Positions 45,883 through 54,109 of a stretch of DNA of 64,000 nt are shown in pieces. Position 1 is the first letter of the stretch. Each line of letters begins with the position of its first letter. The translations under genes were made by a program, and so were the position numbers. The DNA is taken from assembly GCF_001905725.1 (NCBI RefSeq), contig NZ_LIWB01000021.1:62001-126000 (forward strand), in the 5' to 3' direction. The notes under the pieces are model-generated. The model saw only the letters and a list, made by a program, of their open reading frames with translations, had not been told where the DNA came from and ran no database searches. The DNA is from Streptomyces sp. CB02400 (GTDB lineage: Bacteria > Actinomycetota > Actinomycetes > Streptomycetales > Streptomycetaceae).

Positions 45883-46944
45883 TTGACCGACCGTCTCGTC
45901 GAGCCGCGCGTCCCACACGATCTGCGGGCCTTCATCGCCGGGCTGCCGAAGGCCGAACTGCACGTGCACCACGTCGGGTCCGCCTCCCCCCGCATCGTCT
46001 CGGAGCTGGCCGCCCGCCACCCCGACTCCAAGGTCCCCACCGACCCCGAGGCCCTGGCCGACTACTTCACCTTCACGGACTTCGCCCACTTCATCGAGGT
46101 GTACCTGTCCGTCGTCGAGCTCATCCGCACCCCCGAGGACGTACGGCTGCTGACCTACGAGGTGGCCCGTGAACTGGCCCGGCAGCAGGTGCGGTACGCC
46201 GAGCTGACCATCACCCCGTTCTCCTCCACCCGGCGCGGCATCGACGAGCGTGCCTTCATGGACGCGATCGAGGACGCCCGCAAGGCGGCCGAGGCCGAGT
46301 TCGGGACGGTGCTGCGCTGGTGCTTCGACATTCCCGGCGAGGCCGGGCTGGAGTCCGCCGAGGAGACCGTGCGGCTCGCCACCGACGACCGGCTGCGCCC
46401 GGAGGGCCTGGTCTCCTTCGGTCTCGGCGGGCCCGAGATCGGCGTGCCCCGGCCGCAGTTCAAGCCGTACTTCGACCGCGCGATCGCCGCCGGGCTGCAC
46501 TCCGTACCGCACGCCGGCGAGACCACGGGACCGGAGACGGTGTGGGACGCGCTCAACGAGCTGGGCGCCGAGCGCATCGGGCACGGCACCAGCTCCGCCC
46601 GCGACCCGAAGCTGCTCCAGCACCTGGCCGAGCGGCGCATCCCGCTGGAGGTGTGCCCCACCTCCAACATCGCCACCCGCGCGGTGACCGACCTCGACGA
46701 ACACCCCATCAAGGAGTTCACGCGGGCCGGCGTCCTGGTCACCGTCAACTCCGACGACCCGCCGATGTTCGGCACCGACCTCGACAACGAGTACGCGGTC
46801 GCCGCGCGGCTGCTGGAGCTCGACGAGCGGGGTCTGGCCGGTCTGGCGAAGAACGCGGTCGAGGCGTCGTTCATGGACCCGGCCGGCAAGGCGCGGCTGG
46901 CCGCCGAGATCGACACCTACACCGCGTCCTGGCTCGCCTCCTGA
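45883..46944 (+). CDS. Aminodeoxyfutalosine deaminase (adenosine deaminase family)
   Basis: A 353-residue zinc-dependent amidohydrolase of the adenosine deaminase family. TTG at 45883 has GGGGAGGAA upstream. Zinc ligands are H27 and H29 (ELHVHHVG), H210 in SVPHAGETTG and the Asp pair in VNSDDPPMFGTD near residue 291. RIGHG and VCPTSN complete the site. The ELHVHHVGSAS variant of the first motif is the one I associate with the Streptomyces enzyme that deaminates aminodeoxyfutalosine to futalosine in menaquinone synthesis (SCO5662 type), not with classical adenosine deaminase (usual HLDG/HLEG). Other futalosine genes are not in the window. Confidence 0.75.
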   Translation: MTDRLVEPRVPHDLRAFIAGLPKAELHVHHVGSASPRIVSELAARHPDSKVPTDPEALADYFTFTDFAHFIEVYLSVVELIRTPEDVRLLTYEVARELARQQVRYAELTITPFSSTRRGIDERAFMDAIEDARKAAEAEFGTVLRWCFDIPGEAGLESAEETVRLATDDRLRPEGLVSFGLGGPEIGVPRPQFKPYFDRAIAAGLHSVPHAGETTGPETVWDALNELGAERIGHGTSSARDPKLLQHLAERRIPLEVCPTSNIATRAVTDLDEHPIKEFTRAGVLVTVNSDDPPMFGTDLDNEYAVAARLLELDERGLAGLAKNAVEASFMDPAGKARLAAEIDTYTASWLAS

Positions 46945-46963
46945 CCATCCGCGAAGGGCCGCC

Positions 46964-47674
46964 ATGCAGAACGTGACCGCCGTGGCCCACCGCGGCGACC
47001 CCTACCGCGTCCGCGAGAACACCCTCGCCTCGCTGCGGTCCGCGCTCCACCGGGGCGCGGACGCGGTGGAGATCGACGTACGCCTCACCCGGGACGGCGT
47101 CCCGGTGCTGCTGCACGACGGCACGCTGAAGCGGCTCTGGGAGCACGACCGTCCGCTGCTGTCGCTGTCGTGGGAGGAGGTGCGCGCGGTCACGGACGAC
47201 GGGGTGCCCACGCTCTCCGACGCTCTGGCGGCGACGGACGGCGGCCGGGTGATGATCGACCTGCCCGGCACGCCGGACGTCCGCGCGGCGCGCCGGGTCG
47301 TGGACGCCGTGCGCGAGCGGGGCGCCCAGGACCGCGTGTACTACTGCGCGGGCGCCTGCGCCATGCTCGCCGTGCGCGCGGCGGACCCGTCCGCCGAGAT
47401 CGCTCTCACGCGTACGACGCTGGCACCGGCCCGCGCCGGTCTGCTGGAGGCGATCCGTCCGCGCTGGCTGAACTACCGCTTCGGCCTGGTCGACCGCGCG
47501 CTCGCGGACCGTGTCCACCACGCCGGTTATCTGCTGTCCGTCTGGACCCCGGACACCCGCCGCTCCATGCGCCGCCTGCTGTCCCTGGGCGTCGACTCGA
47601 TCACCACCAACCGCATCGACGTGCTGTGCGCGCTGCGTGCGGCCGGGGGCCGGCCGGGGCGGCAGGCACCCTAG
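46964..47674 (+). CDS. Glycerophosphodiester phosphodiesterase
   Basis: A 236-residue cytoplasmic GDPD domain protein splitting glycerophosphodiesters to glycerol 3-phosphate and an alcohol. The family start VAHRGDPYRVRENTLAS has the catalytic H9-R10 and the metal Glu. GADAVEIDVRLTRDGVPVLLHDG carries the second His and metal ligands, and the end VWTPDTRRSMRRLLSLGVDSITTN is the usual WTVN-type close. It starts 19 bp after the deaminase stop, so they probably share a transcript. Confidence 0.9.
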   Translation: MQNVTAVAHRGDPYRVRENTLASLRSALHRGADAVEIDVRLTRDGVPVLLHDGTLKRLWEHDRPLLSLSWEEVRAVTDDGVPTLSDALAATDGGRVMIDLPGTPDVRAARRVVDAVRERGAQDRVYYCAGACAMLAVRAADPSAEIALTRTTLAPARAGLLEAIRPRWLNYRFGLVDRALADRVHHAGYLLSVWTPDTRRSMRRLLSLGVDSITTNRIDVLCALRAAGGRPGRQAP

Positions 47675-47823
47675 GGACAACCCCTGACAACTCTCCTGCA
47701 CGCCCAGGGGAGTCGGTCGGGGGTGCGCCAGGGCAGGCGCCCTCCCTGACGACGATCCGGAGGCGGCCCGCACGGCCGGAGGATGATCACGTCCTTCCGC
47801 CGAACTCCCCCGAGGAGCAGCCG

Positions 47824-48978
47824 ATGCACGCCCGCCGCCGTACCACCCTGCTCGCCGCCTCCCTCGTCCTCGCCCTGGGCGCGGGCCCGCTCGTCGCGCC
47901 CGCGTTCGCCTCCTCCGCCCCGCGGGCGCCCGTGTGCACCACCGCACCGTCCCACCAGGCGCTGTGCGAGGCGATCGGGGGGCTGCCCGACGCGACCACG
48001 ACCGCCGCGCTGGTCCGGCTGGGCGGTACCGAGGGTTCCTGGCAGGGCAGTTCGGGGGTGCGGGACCTGGTGAGCGGCCGGGCGGCCGACCCGGACGCGC
48101 GGTTCAGGGCCGGTTCGACGACCAAGGTGGTGACGGCCGCCGCCGTCCTCCGGCTCGCGGCGCAGGGCGAGGTCGACCTCGACGCGTCGATCGAGCGTTA
48201 TCTCCCCGGTCTGCTCGGTCCCGAGTTCGAGGAGCCCGTCACCGTACGGAACCTGCTGAACCACACCAGCGGCATCCAGCCGGGCGTCAGTTGGGGGAAC
48301 ACCTTCGAGGAGCAGTACGCGCACCGCCGCGACACGCTCACCCCGCAGCGGGTCGTGGAGTCGGCGGTCGCGAAGGGACCGGCGTTCGACGCCGGTGAGC
48401 AGCAGCAGTACCTCAACATCAACTACACGATCCTCGGCATGCTGATCGAGAAGGTGACCGGGCACTCGTACGCCTCCGAGGTGGCCCGGCTGGTGCTGCG
48501 CCCCGCCAGGATGCGGCACACGTACTTCCCCGGCACCGACCCCCGTATCCGCGGACCGCACCACCACGGCTACCAGGCGGTCTCCCGGCCGGACGGGACG
48601 ACCCGGCTGGTCGACGTCACCGAGTGGAACGTGGCCGACCGCTGGGCGGCCGGGGACATGATCTCGACCACCGCCGACCTGGAACGGCTCGTCACGGCCC
48701 TCTTCAGCGGACGGATCGTGCCCGAACCGCAGTTGCGGGAGATGTTCACCGTCCCGGCGGGCATCGAGGGCGCCGCCCACAGCGCGGGCCTGACCCGCCT
48801 GGAGCTCCAGGGCACGGTCTACTGGGGAAAGAGCGGTGCCCGCCCCGGCTACAGCACGATGCTCGCCGCGACCGAGGACCTGGGCTTCACCCTCGTGTAC
48901 TCGCTCTCCGACACCGACGCGAAGGACACGGCGTCGAACCCGGTCGCCGACCGGATCCGGGAGGCCGCCCTCACGTAG
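47824..48978 (+). CDS. Secreted serine hydrolase (beta-lactamase / D-Ala-D-Ala carboxypeptidase family)
   Basis: A 384-residue exported class C beta-lactamase-like protein. A Sec signal (RRRTTLLAASLVLALGAG) ends near AFA. The active-site triad motifs are SxxK at S98-K101 (GSTTKVV), YxN in NINYTILG, and a KSG box in WGKSGARPGY. LLNHTSGIQPG is also diagnostic. Two Cys residues near the N-terminus (PVCTTAPSHQALCE) may form a disulphide. Such proteins in Streptomyces are carboxypeptidases, esterases or peptidases, and the substrate is not evident. Its stop overlaps the convergent gene by eight bases. Confidence 0.88.
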   Translation: MHARRRTTLLAASLVLALGAGPLVAPAFASSAPRAPVCTTAPSHQALCEAIGGLPDATTTAALVRLGGTEGSWQGSSGVRDLVSGRAADPDARFRAGSTTKVVTAAAVLRLAAQGEVDLDASIERYLPGLLGPEFEEPVTVRNLLNHTSGIQPGVSWGNTFEEQYAHRRDTLTPQRVVESAVAKGPAFDAGEQQQYLNINYTILGMLIEKVTGHSYASEVARLVLRPARMRHTYFPGTDPRIRGPHHHGYQAVSRPDGTTRLVDVTEWNVADRWAAGDMISTTADLERLVTALFSGRIVPEPQLREMFTVPAGIEGAAHSAGLTRLELQGTVYWGKSGARPGYSTMLAATEDLGFTLVYSLSDTDAKDTASNPVADRIREAALT

Positions 48979-49492
48979 CGAGGGCGGGTGCCGTGTTCGG
49001 CGTGAGCGCCTCCAGCCGCTTGATCTTCTGGCGTACGACGTACAGCGGGATCACTCCGAACACTCCGAACGCCATGTCGATGACGCTCCACCAGAAGGGG
49101 ATGCCCCGGACCGGGCCGCAGACGAGGGCGAGCGGGATGATGCCGGCGCAGGCGATCATGCCGAACTCGATGACCCAGATGTTGCGGACGGGGTCGCGGT
49201 AGGGGCCGTAGAAGGCGACCGCGATCACGAGGTGCGCGAAGGCGAGCCAGTCGGTGCCGTAGAGGAGGAAGGGGTACTCGGCGTCGGCGGTGTCGAGCCC
49301 CTGGCGTACGCGCTCGATCCAGCCCATGAGGGCGGGGAGGTGCTCCGGCGCCGACAGGGACCGGAGCAGGTCCTCGGTCCAGCGCAGTTCGTGCACCAGC
49401 GGGAAGGCCGTGACGCCGCTGAGCACCAGGCAGACGACGAAGAAGACCAGCCAGGCGCGAATGCCCTTGAGCAGGGCGGCTCTGTCGCTCAT
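48971..49492 (-). CDS. Hypothetical four-helix membrane protein
   Basis: A 173-residue integral membrane protein without a recognised family name. Four hydrophobic helices are visible: AWLVFFVVCLVLSGVTAFPL, LLYGTDWLAFAHLVIAVAFY, FGMIACAGIIPLALVC and WSVIDMAFGVFGVIPLYVV. The last is followed by a basic end QKIKRLE. Charged loops are short. ATG at 49492 is chosen because earlier codons run through a palindrome and terminator. It is transcribed toward the serine hydrolase and overlaps its end by eight bases. Confidence 0.75.
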   Translation of the reverse strand: MSDRAALLKGIRAWLVFFVVCLVLSGVTAFPLVHELRWTEDLLRSLSAPEHLPALMGWIERVRQGLDTADAEYPFLLYGTDWLAFAHLVIAVAFYGPYRDPVRNIWVIEFGMIACAGIIPLALVCGPVRGIPFWWSVIDMAFGVFGVIPLYVVRQKIKRLEALTPNTAPALAT

Positions 49493-49513
49493 GGCAGCAG
49501 CGTACGCCGAGAG

Positions 49514-49527
49514 TTGAACATGTTCAA
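49514..49527. promoter_or_regulatory. Perfect 14-bp palindrome upstream of the membrane protein gene
   Basis: TTGAACATGTTCAA lies 21 bp before the ATG at 49492. It could be a repressor operator. The arms GAAC/GTTC recall a LexA box, but the spacing is two bases, not four, so LexA is unlikely. Confidence 0.45.
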
Positions 49528-49552
49528 AAACGGGGTTCGGTTCCTGGAGACA

Positions 49553-49591
49553 CGTCGGCCCCGGACGGTGGTGCACCGTCCGGGGCCGACG
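49553..49591 (-). terminator. Terminator hairpin after the aldehyde dehydrogenase gene
   Basis: CGTCGGCCCCGGACGGT at 49553-49569 is perfectly complementary to 49575-49591 with a five-base loop, nine bases after the dehydrogenase stop. Confidence 0.85.
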
Positions 49592-49600
49592 CTTCGACGC

Positions 49601-51040
49601 TTATCCGTCCAGGGACGTCATCACGTGCTTGACGCGCGTGTAGTCGTCGAAGCCGTACGCCGAGAGGTCCTTGCCGTAGCCGGACTTCTTGAAGCCGCCG
49701 TGCGGCATCTCCGCGACCAGCGGGATGTGGGTGTTGATCCACACGCAGCCGAAGTCGAGCTTCTTGGACATGCGCATCGCGCGGGAGTGGTCCTTGGTCC
49801 ACACCGAGGAGGCCAGCGCGTACTCGACGCCGTTGGCGTACTCGACGGCCTGGTCCTCGTCGGTGAAGCGCTGGACGGTGATGACCGGGCCGAAGACCTC
49901 CTTCTGGACGATCTCGTCGTCCTGGTTGAGGCCGGAGACGACGGTCGGGGCGTAGAAGAAGCCCTTGTCGCCGACGCGCTTGCCGCCGGCGACCACGCGC
50001 GCGTGCGCCGGCAGCCGCTCGATGAAGCCCTCGACCTGCTTGAGCTGGTTGGGGTTGTTGAGCGGGCCGAAGAGGACGTCCTCGTCGTCCGGCATGCCGG
50101 TCCTGGTGTCGGCGGCGGCCTTGGCGAGCGCGGAGACGAACTCGTCGTGGATCGACTCGTGGACGAGCACGCGCGTGGCGGCCGTGCAGTCCTGGCCGGC
50201 GTTGAAGAAGCCCGCGACGGAGATGTCCTCGACGGCCTTGGCGATGTCGGTGTCCTCGAAGACGACGACCGGGGCCTTGCCGCCCAGCTCCAGGTGGACC
50301 CGCTTGAGGTCCTTGGACGCGGACTCGGCGACGGACATGCCCGCGCGCACCGAACCGGTGATGGACGCCATCGCCGGGGTGGGGTGCTCGACCATCAGGC
50401 GGCCGGTGTCGCGGTCGCCGCAGACGACGTTGAAGACGCCCTTGGGGAGGATCGAGCCGAGGATCTCGGCGAGCAGGACCGTGGAGGCCGGGGTGGTGTC
50501 CGAGGGCTTCAGGACGACCGTGTTGCCCGCGGCGATCGCCGGGGCGAACTTCCACACGGCCATCATCATCGGGTAGTTCCAGGGCGCGACCTGGGCGCAC
50601 ACGCCGATCGGCTCACGGCGCACGAAGGAGGTCAGCCCCTCCATGTACTCGCCGGCGCCCTTGCCCTCCAGCATCCGCGCCGCGCCCGCGAAGAAGCGGA
50701 TCTGGTCCACCATCGGCGGGATCTCCTCGGTGCGGGTCAGCCCGGTGGGCTTGCCCGTGTTCTCCACCTCGGCCGCGATGAGTTCCTCGGCGCGCTCCTC
50801 GAAGGCGTCCGCGATCTTCAGCAGGGCCTTCTGGCGCTCGGCCGGGGTGGTGTCGCGCCAGCCGGGGAACGCCTCGGCGGCGGCGGCCATCGCGGCGTCC
50901 ACGTCCGCCTGCCCGGACAGCGGAGCGGTCGCGTACGCCTCGCCCGTGGCGGGGTTGACCACCTCGGTGGTCCGTCCGTCGGCGGCGTCCCGGAACTCCC
51001 CGCCGATGTAGTTGCGCAGACGACGCAGCTCGGTGCTCAC
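49601..51040 (-). CDS. Aldehyde dehydrogenase, probable gamma-aminobutyraldehyde type
   Basis: A 479-residue aldehyde dehydrogenase with catalytic C285 in NAGQDCTAATR and Glu in VHLELGGKAPVVV. It is closely similar in pattern to the protein at 27140 (same DCTAATR box, same GGFKKSGYGKDLS ending). GTG at 51040 has AGGAGGG seven bases upstream. It diverges from an Lrp regulator and a putrescine-type aminotransferase, which fits oxidation of 4-aminobutanal to GABA. Having two such enzymes suggests separate induction or different amine aldehydes. Confidence 0.88.
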   Translation of the reverse strand: MSTELRRLRNYIGGEFRDAADGRTTEVVNPATGEAYATAPLSGQADVDAAMAAAAEAFPGWRDTTPAERQKALLKIADAFEERAEELIAAEVENTGKPTGLTRTEEIPPMVDQIRFFAGAARMLEGKGAGEYMEGLTSFVRREPIGVCAQVAPWNYPMMMAVWKFAPAIAAGNTVVLKPSDTTPASTVLLAEILGSILPKGVFNVVCGDRDTGRLMVEHPTPAMASITGSVRAGMSVAESASKDLKRVHLELGGKAPVVVFEDTDIAKAVEDISVAGFFNAGQDCTAATRVLVHESIHDEFVSALAKAAADTRTGMPDDEDVLFGPLNNPNQLKQVEGFIERLPAHARVVAGGKRVGDKGFFYAPTVVSGLNQDDEIVQKEVFGPVITVQRFTDEDQAVEYANGVEYALASSVWTKDHSRAMRMSKKLDFGCVWINTHIPLVAEMPHGGFKKSGYGKDLSAYGFDDYTRVKHVMTSLDG

Positions 51041-51113
51041 TGCAGGCCCTCCTGGTGTTCCTCGTGGGTGTCCGAGGTGTCTGGGGTGTCAAGAAATGAC
51101 CGGTGTCCAACCT

Positions 51114-51202
51114 CTGAGACACCCACCCTAAACCGACGGCAGACGTTTTCAACACCCCCACCCACTCCACTCCTGCGAAATCCGCAAGCTGAGACGTCTC
51201 AG
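51114..51202. promoter_or_regulatory. Candidate operator region of the Lrp-type regulator
   Basis: The perfect palindrome CTGAGACGTCTCAG lies at 51189-51202, and its half CTGAGAC recurs at 51114-51120. Both are in the 207-bp divergent gap between the aldehyde dehydrogenase and the lrp-type gene, where an autoregulated Lrp protein would be expected to bind. Confidence 0.45.
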
Positions 51203-51247
51203 ACAACGAAATTCATCGATCGAGCCTTGCGAAACTGTCGATACGTC

Positions 51248-51766
51248 GTGCACAGTGACACCGTGGCCAGTCGAAGCGCAGACCCGAAGGACTCCCGCGA
51301 GTCCAAGAACGGCGGCGGTCCCCAGTTGGACGCCGTCTCCCTCGCCATCATCGAGCAGCTCCAGGAGGACGGCCGCCGGCCGTACGCCGCCATCGGCAAG
51401 GCCGTCGGCCTGTCGGAGGCGGCCGTGCGCCAGCGCGTCCAGAAGCTGCTCGATCAGGGCGTGATGCAGATCGTCGCCGTCACGGACCCGCTCACCGTGG
51501 GCTTCCGCCGCCAGGCGATGGTCGGGGTCAACGTCGAGGGCGACGTGGAGTCCGTGGCCGACGCGCTGACCGCCATGGACGAGTGCGAGTACGTGGTGAT
51601 GACCGCGGGCTCCTTCGACCTCATGGTCGAGATCGTCTGTGAGGACGACGACCACCTTCTGGAGGTCATCAACCGACGCATCCGGGCCGTTCCCGGAGTG
51701 CGCTCCACCGAGAGTTTCGTCTACCTCAAGCTCAAGAAGCAGACCTACATGTGGGGAACCCGATAA
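51248..51766 (+). CDS. Lrp/AsnC family transcriptional regulator
   Basis: A regulator of about 172 residues. The N-terminal helix-turn-helix reads LDAVSLAIIEQLQEDGRRPY then AIGKAVGLSEAAVRQRVQKL, followed by the RAM/AsnC ligand domain (GVNVEGDVESVADALTAM, EYVVMTAGSFDLMVEIVCED). GTG at 51248 is taken as start. GTG at 51263 is equally possible and neither has a clear ribosome site. It precedes the aminotransferase by two bases, so it is co-transcribed with the enzyme it probably controls. Confidence 0.88.
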   Translation: MHSDTVASRSADPKDSRESKNGGGPQLDAVSLAIIEQLQEDGRRPYAAIGKAVGLSEAAVRQRVQKLLDQGVMQIVAVTDPLTVGFRRQAMVGVNVEGDVESVADALTAMDECEYVVMTAGSFDLMVEIVCEDDDHLLEVINRRIRAVPGVRSTESFVYLKLKKQTYMWGTR

Positions 51767-51768
51767 TC

Positions 51769-53142
51769 GTGAGCACCGACCGCCCCCAGGACCTCAGCAA
51801 GTCCGCGTACGACCACCTGTGGATGCACTTCACCCGCATGTCCTCGTACGAGAACTCCCCCGTCCCCACCATCGTCCGGGGCGAGGGCACCCACATCTAC
51901 GACGACCGGGGCAAGCGCTACCTCGACGGCCTCGCGGGCCTGTTCGTGGTACAGGCGGGCCACGGCCGTCAGGAGCTCGCGGAGACCGCCTCCAAGCAGG
52001 CCCAGGAGCTGGCCTTCTTCCCCGTGTGGTCCTACGCCCACCCCAAGGCCGTGGAGCTGGCGGAGCGGCTCGCGCACGAGGCGCCGGGCGACCTCAACAA
52101 GGTCTTCTTCACCACCGGCGGCGGCGAGGCGGTGGAGACCGCCTGGAAGCTCGCCAAGCAGTACTTCAAGCTCGTCGGCAAGCCGACCAAGTACAAGGTC
52201 ATATCCCGCGCGGTGGCCTACCACGGCACCCCGCAGGGCGCCCTGTCCATCACCGGACTGCCGGCCCTGAAGGCCCCGTTCGAGCCCCTCGTCCCGGGCG
52301 CGCACAAGGTGCCCAACACCAACCTCTACCGGGCGCCGATCCACGGCGACGACCCGGAGGCGTTCGGCCGCTGGGCCGCCGACCAGATCGAGCAGCAGAT
52401 CCTCTTCGAGGGCCCGGACACGGTCGCCGCGGTCTTCCTGGAGCCGGTGCAGAACGCCGGCGGCTGCTTCCCGCCCCCGCCCGGCTACTTCCAGCGGGTG
52501 CGCGAGATCTGCGACCAGTACGACGTGCTGCTCGTCTCCGACGAGGTCATCTGCGCCTTCGGCCGGCTGGGCACCACCTTCGCCTGCGACAAGTTCGGCT
52601 ACGTCCCGGACATGATCACCTGCGCCAAGGGCATGACCTCGGGCTACTCCCCCATCGGCGCGTGCATCGTCTCCGACCGGCTCGCCGAGCCGTTCTACAA
52701 GGGCGAGAACACCTTCCTGCACGGCTACACCTTCGGCGGCCACCCGGTCTCCGCCGCGGTGGGCATCGCCAACCTCGACCTGTTCGAGCGCGAGGGCCTC
52801 AACCAGCACGTGCTCGACAACGAGGGCGCCTTCCGCGCGACCCTGGAGAAGCTGCACGACCTGCCGATCGTCGGCGACGTCCGCGGCAACGGCTTCTTCT
52901 ACGGCATCGAGCTGGTCAAGGACAAGAACACCAAGGAGTCCTTCGACGCCGACGAGACCGAGCGCGTGCTGTACGGCTTCCTGTCGAAGAAGCTCTTCGA
53001 GAACGGCCTGTACTGCCGGGCCGACGACCGCGGCGACCCGGTCGTCCAGCTCGCCCCGCCGCTGATCTCCAACCAGGAGACCTTCGACGAGATCGAGCAG
53101 ATCCTGCGCGCGACCCTCTCGGAGGCCTGGACCAAGCTGTAG
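51769..53142 (+). CDS. Putrescine/polyamine aminotransferase (class III, SpuC-like)
   Basis: A PLP-dependent aminotransferase of 457 residues. The Schiff-base lysine is K287 in ITCAKGMTSGYSPIG, and LVSDEVICAFGRLGT and FFTTGGGEAVETAWKLAKQY are the other cofactor motifs. The FPVWSYAHPKAVELAERL region and overall length match pyruvate-dependent putrescine aminotransferases. The product 4-aminobutanal would be the substrate of the divergent dehydrogenase. GTG at 51769 has GGGGA nine bases upstream and follows the lrp stop by two bases. ATG at 51751 inside lrp is less likely. Confidence 0.87.
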   Translation: MSTDRPQDLSKSAYDHLWMHFTRMSSYENSPVPTIVRGEGTHIYDDRGKRYLDGLAGLFVVQAGHGRQELAETASKQAQELAFFPVWSYAHPKAVELAERLAHEAPGDLNKVFFTTGGGEAVETAWKLAKQYFKLVGKPTKYKVISRAVAYHGTPQGALSITGLPALKAPFEPLVPGAHKVPNTNLYRAPIHGDDPEAFGRWAADQIEQQILFEGPDTVAAVFLEPVQNAGGCFPPPPGYFQRVREICDQYDVLLVSDEVICAFGRLGTTFACDKFGYVPDMITCAKGMTSGYSPIGACIVSDRLAEPFYKGENTFLHGYTFGGHPVSAAVGIANLDLFEREGLNQHVLDNEGAFRATLEKLHDLPIVGDVRGNGFFYGIELVKDKNTKESFDADETERVLYGFLSKKLFENGLYCRADDRGDPVVQLAPPLISNQETFDEIEQILRATLSEAWTKL

Positions 53143-53182
53143 GCCAAACGAGGTTCCGATCTTCCCTTTGGATGATCAACAC

Positions 53183-53229
53183 CGGCCCCGGTGCCGCCCG
53201 TTCGAGTGAGAAACGGGCGCCCGGGGCCG
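53183..53229 (+). terminator. Terminator after the aminotransferase gene
   Basis: CGGCCCCGG at 53183-53191 pairs with 53221-53229, and after small bulges GCCCGTT pairs with AACGGGC, giving a long interrupted stem with a nine-base loop, 40 bp past the stop. Confidence 0.7.
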
Positions 53230-53359
53230 TGTGCTGTCCGGCCTCCCGCCGCGGCCTGCCTAGCGTTCCAGTGACCGATCGGCCCTGCCTTCGTTCCCCC
53301 GGACGGGGGATTTACCCGAAGAGCGCACGACATTTCCGATCCGAACCGAGGTGTACGCC

Positions 53360-54109
53360 ATGGTGGCCCCACCGGACAACGACGTGCTCTGGGCGCGAGC
53401 CCTGCACTACCGGTACGACGACGGCTCACCCGGACTGAGCGGGGTCTCGCTCGGCGTCCGGGAGGGCGAGATCCTCGCCGTCGGCGGCCCGCGCGGCAGC
53501 GGCAAGACGACCCTGCTGCGCTGTCTGTCCGGCCTGCTGCCCGCGAAGAACGGCGAGGTCTGGTTCAACAGCGTGCCCGTGCACACCATGAGCCCCGTCG
53601 CCCGCGAGCGGCTGCGCCGGGACCGCTTCGGCTGGATCGACCCGGAACCGGTGCTGGTGCCCGAGCTGAACGTCTGGGAGAACGCCGCCCTGCCGCTGAT
53701 GCTGCGCGGCACCGACCGGCGCCGCGCCAGGACGGCGGCCCTGGAGTGGCTGGAGCGCCTCGACATCGGCGACAAGGCCCGCAGGCACCACGGGGAGCTG
53801 ACGCAGGCGGAGCGACAGCGGGTGTGCATCGCCCGCGCCCTCGCCCCGGCGCCCTCGGTGCTGTTCGCCGACGAGCCGACCGCCCCGCTGTACCGCGTCG
53901 ACCGCGGTCACGTACTGCGCACGCTCACCACGGCGGCCCGCTCGCACGGCATCACCGTGGTCCTCGCGACCCACGACGCGCAGACCGCGGCCCTCGCCGA
54001 CCGCACCGTGTCGCTGCTCGACGGGCGGCGGGTGCGCACCGTACATCTGCCGCCGGTCGCCGGGGCGGCCGAGACGGAAGGCCGGGCGGCGTGCTCGCTC
54101 TCCGTCTGA
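53360..54109 (+). CDS. ABC transporter ATP-binding protein (LolD/MacB-like), degenerate signature
   Basis: A 249-residue ATPase. Walker A is GGPRGSGKTTLL with K49, and Walker B is VLFADEPTAPLYRV. The signature that should read LSGGQ is LTQAERQRVCIARAL, so the consensus glycines are missing while the rest of the helix is kept. The switch histidine is in VLATHDAQTAALADR. ATG at 53360 has GAGG seven bases upstream. The next gene, a long permease, overlaps its end by 19 bp, so the two form an exporter or extruder pair of unknown cargo. Confidence 0.86.
   Translation: MVAPPDNDVLWARALHYRYDDGSPGLSGVSLGVREGEILAVGGPRGSGKTTLLRCLSGLLPAKNGEVWFNSVPVHTMSPVARERLRRDRFGWIDPEPVLVPELNVWENAALPLMLRGTDRRRARTAALEWLERLDIGDKARRHHGELTQAERQRVCIARALAPAPSVLFADEPTAPLYRVDRGHVLRTLTTAARSHGITVVLATHDAQTAALADRTVSLLDGRRVRTVHLPPVAGAAETEGRAACSLSV

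Noticed and set aside
49516..49525. GAACATGTTC as a possible LexA (SOS) box
   Set aside because: The actinobacterial box needs four bases between GAAC and GTTC. Only two are present, and the gene is not a known SOS member.
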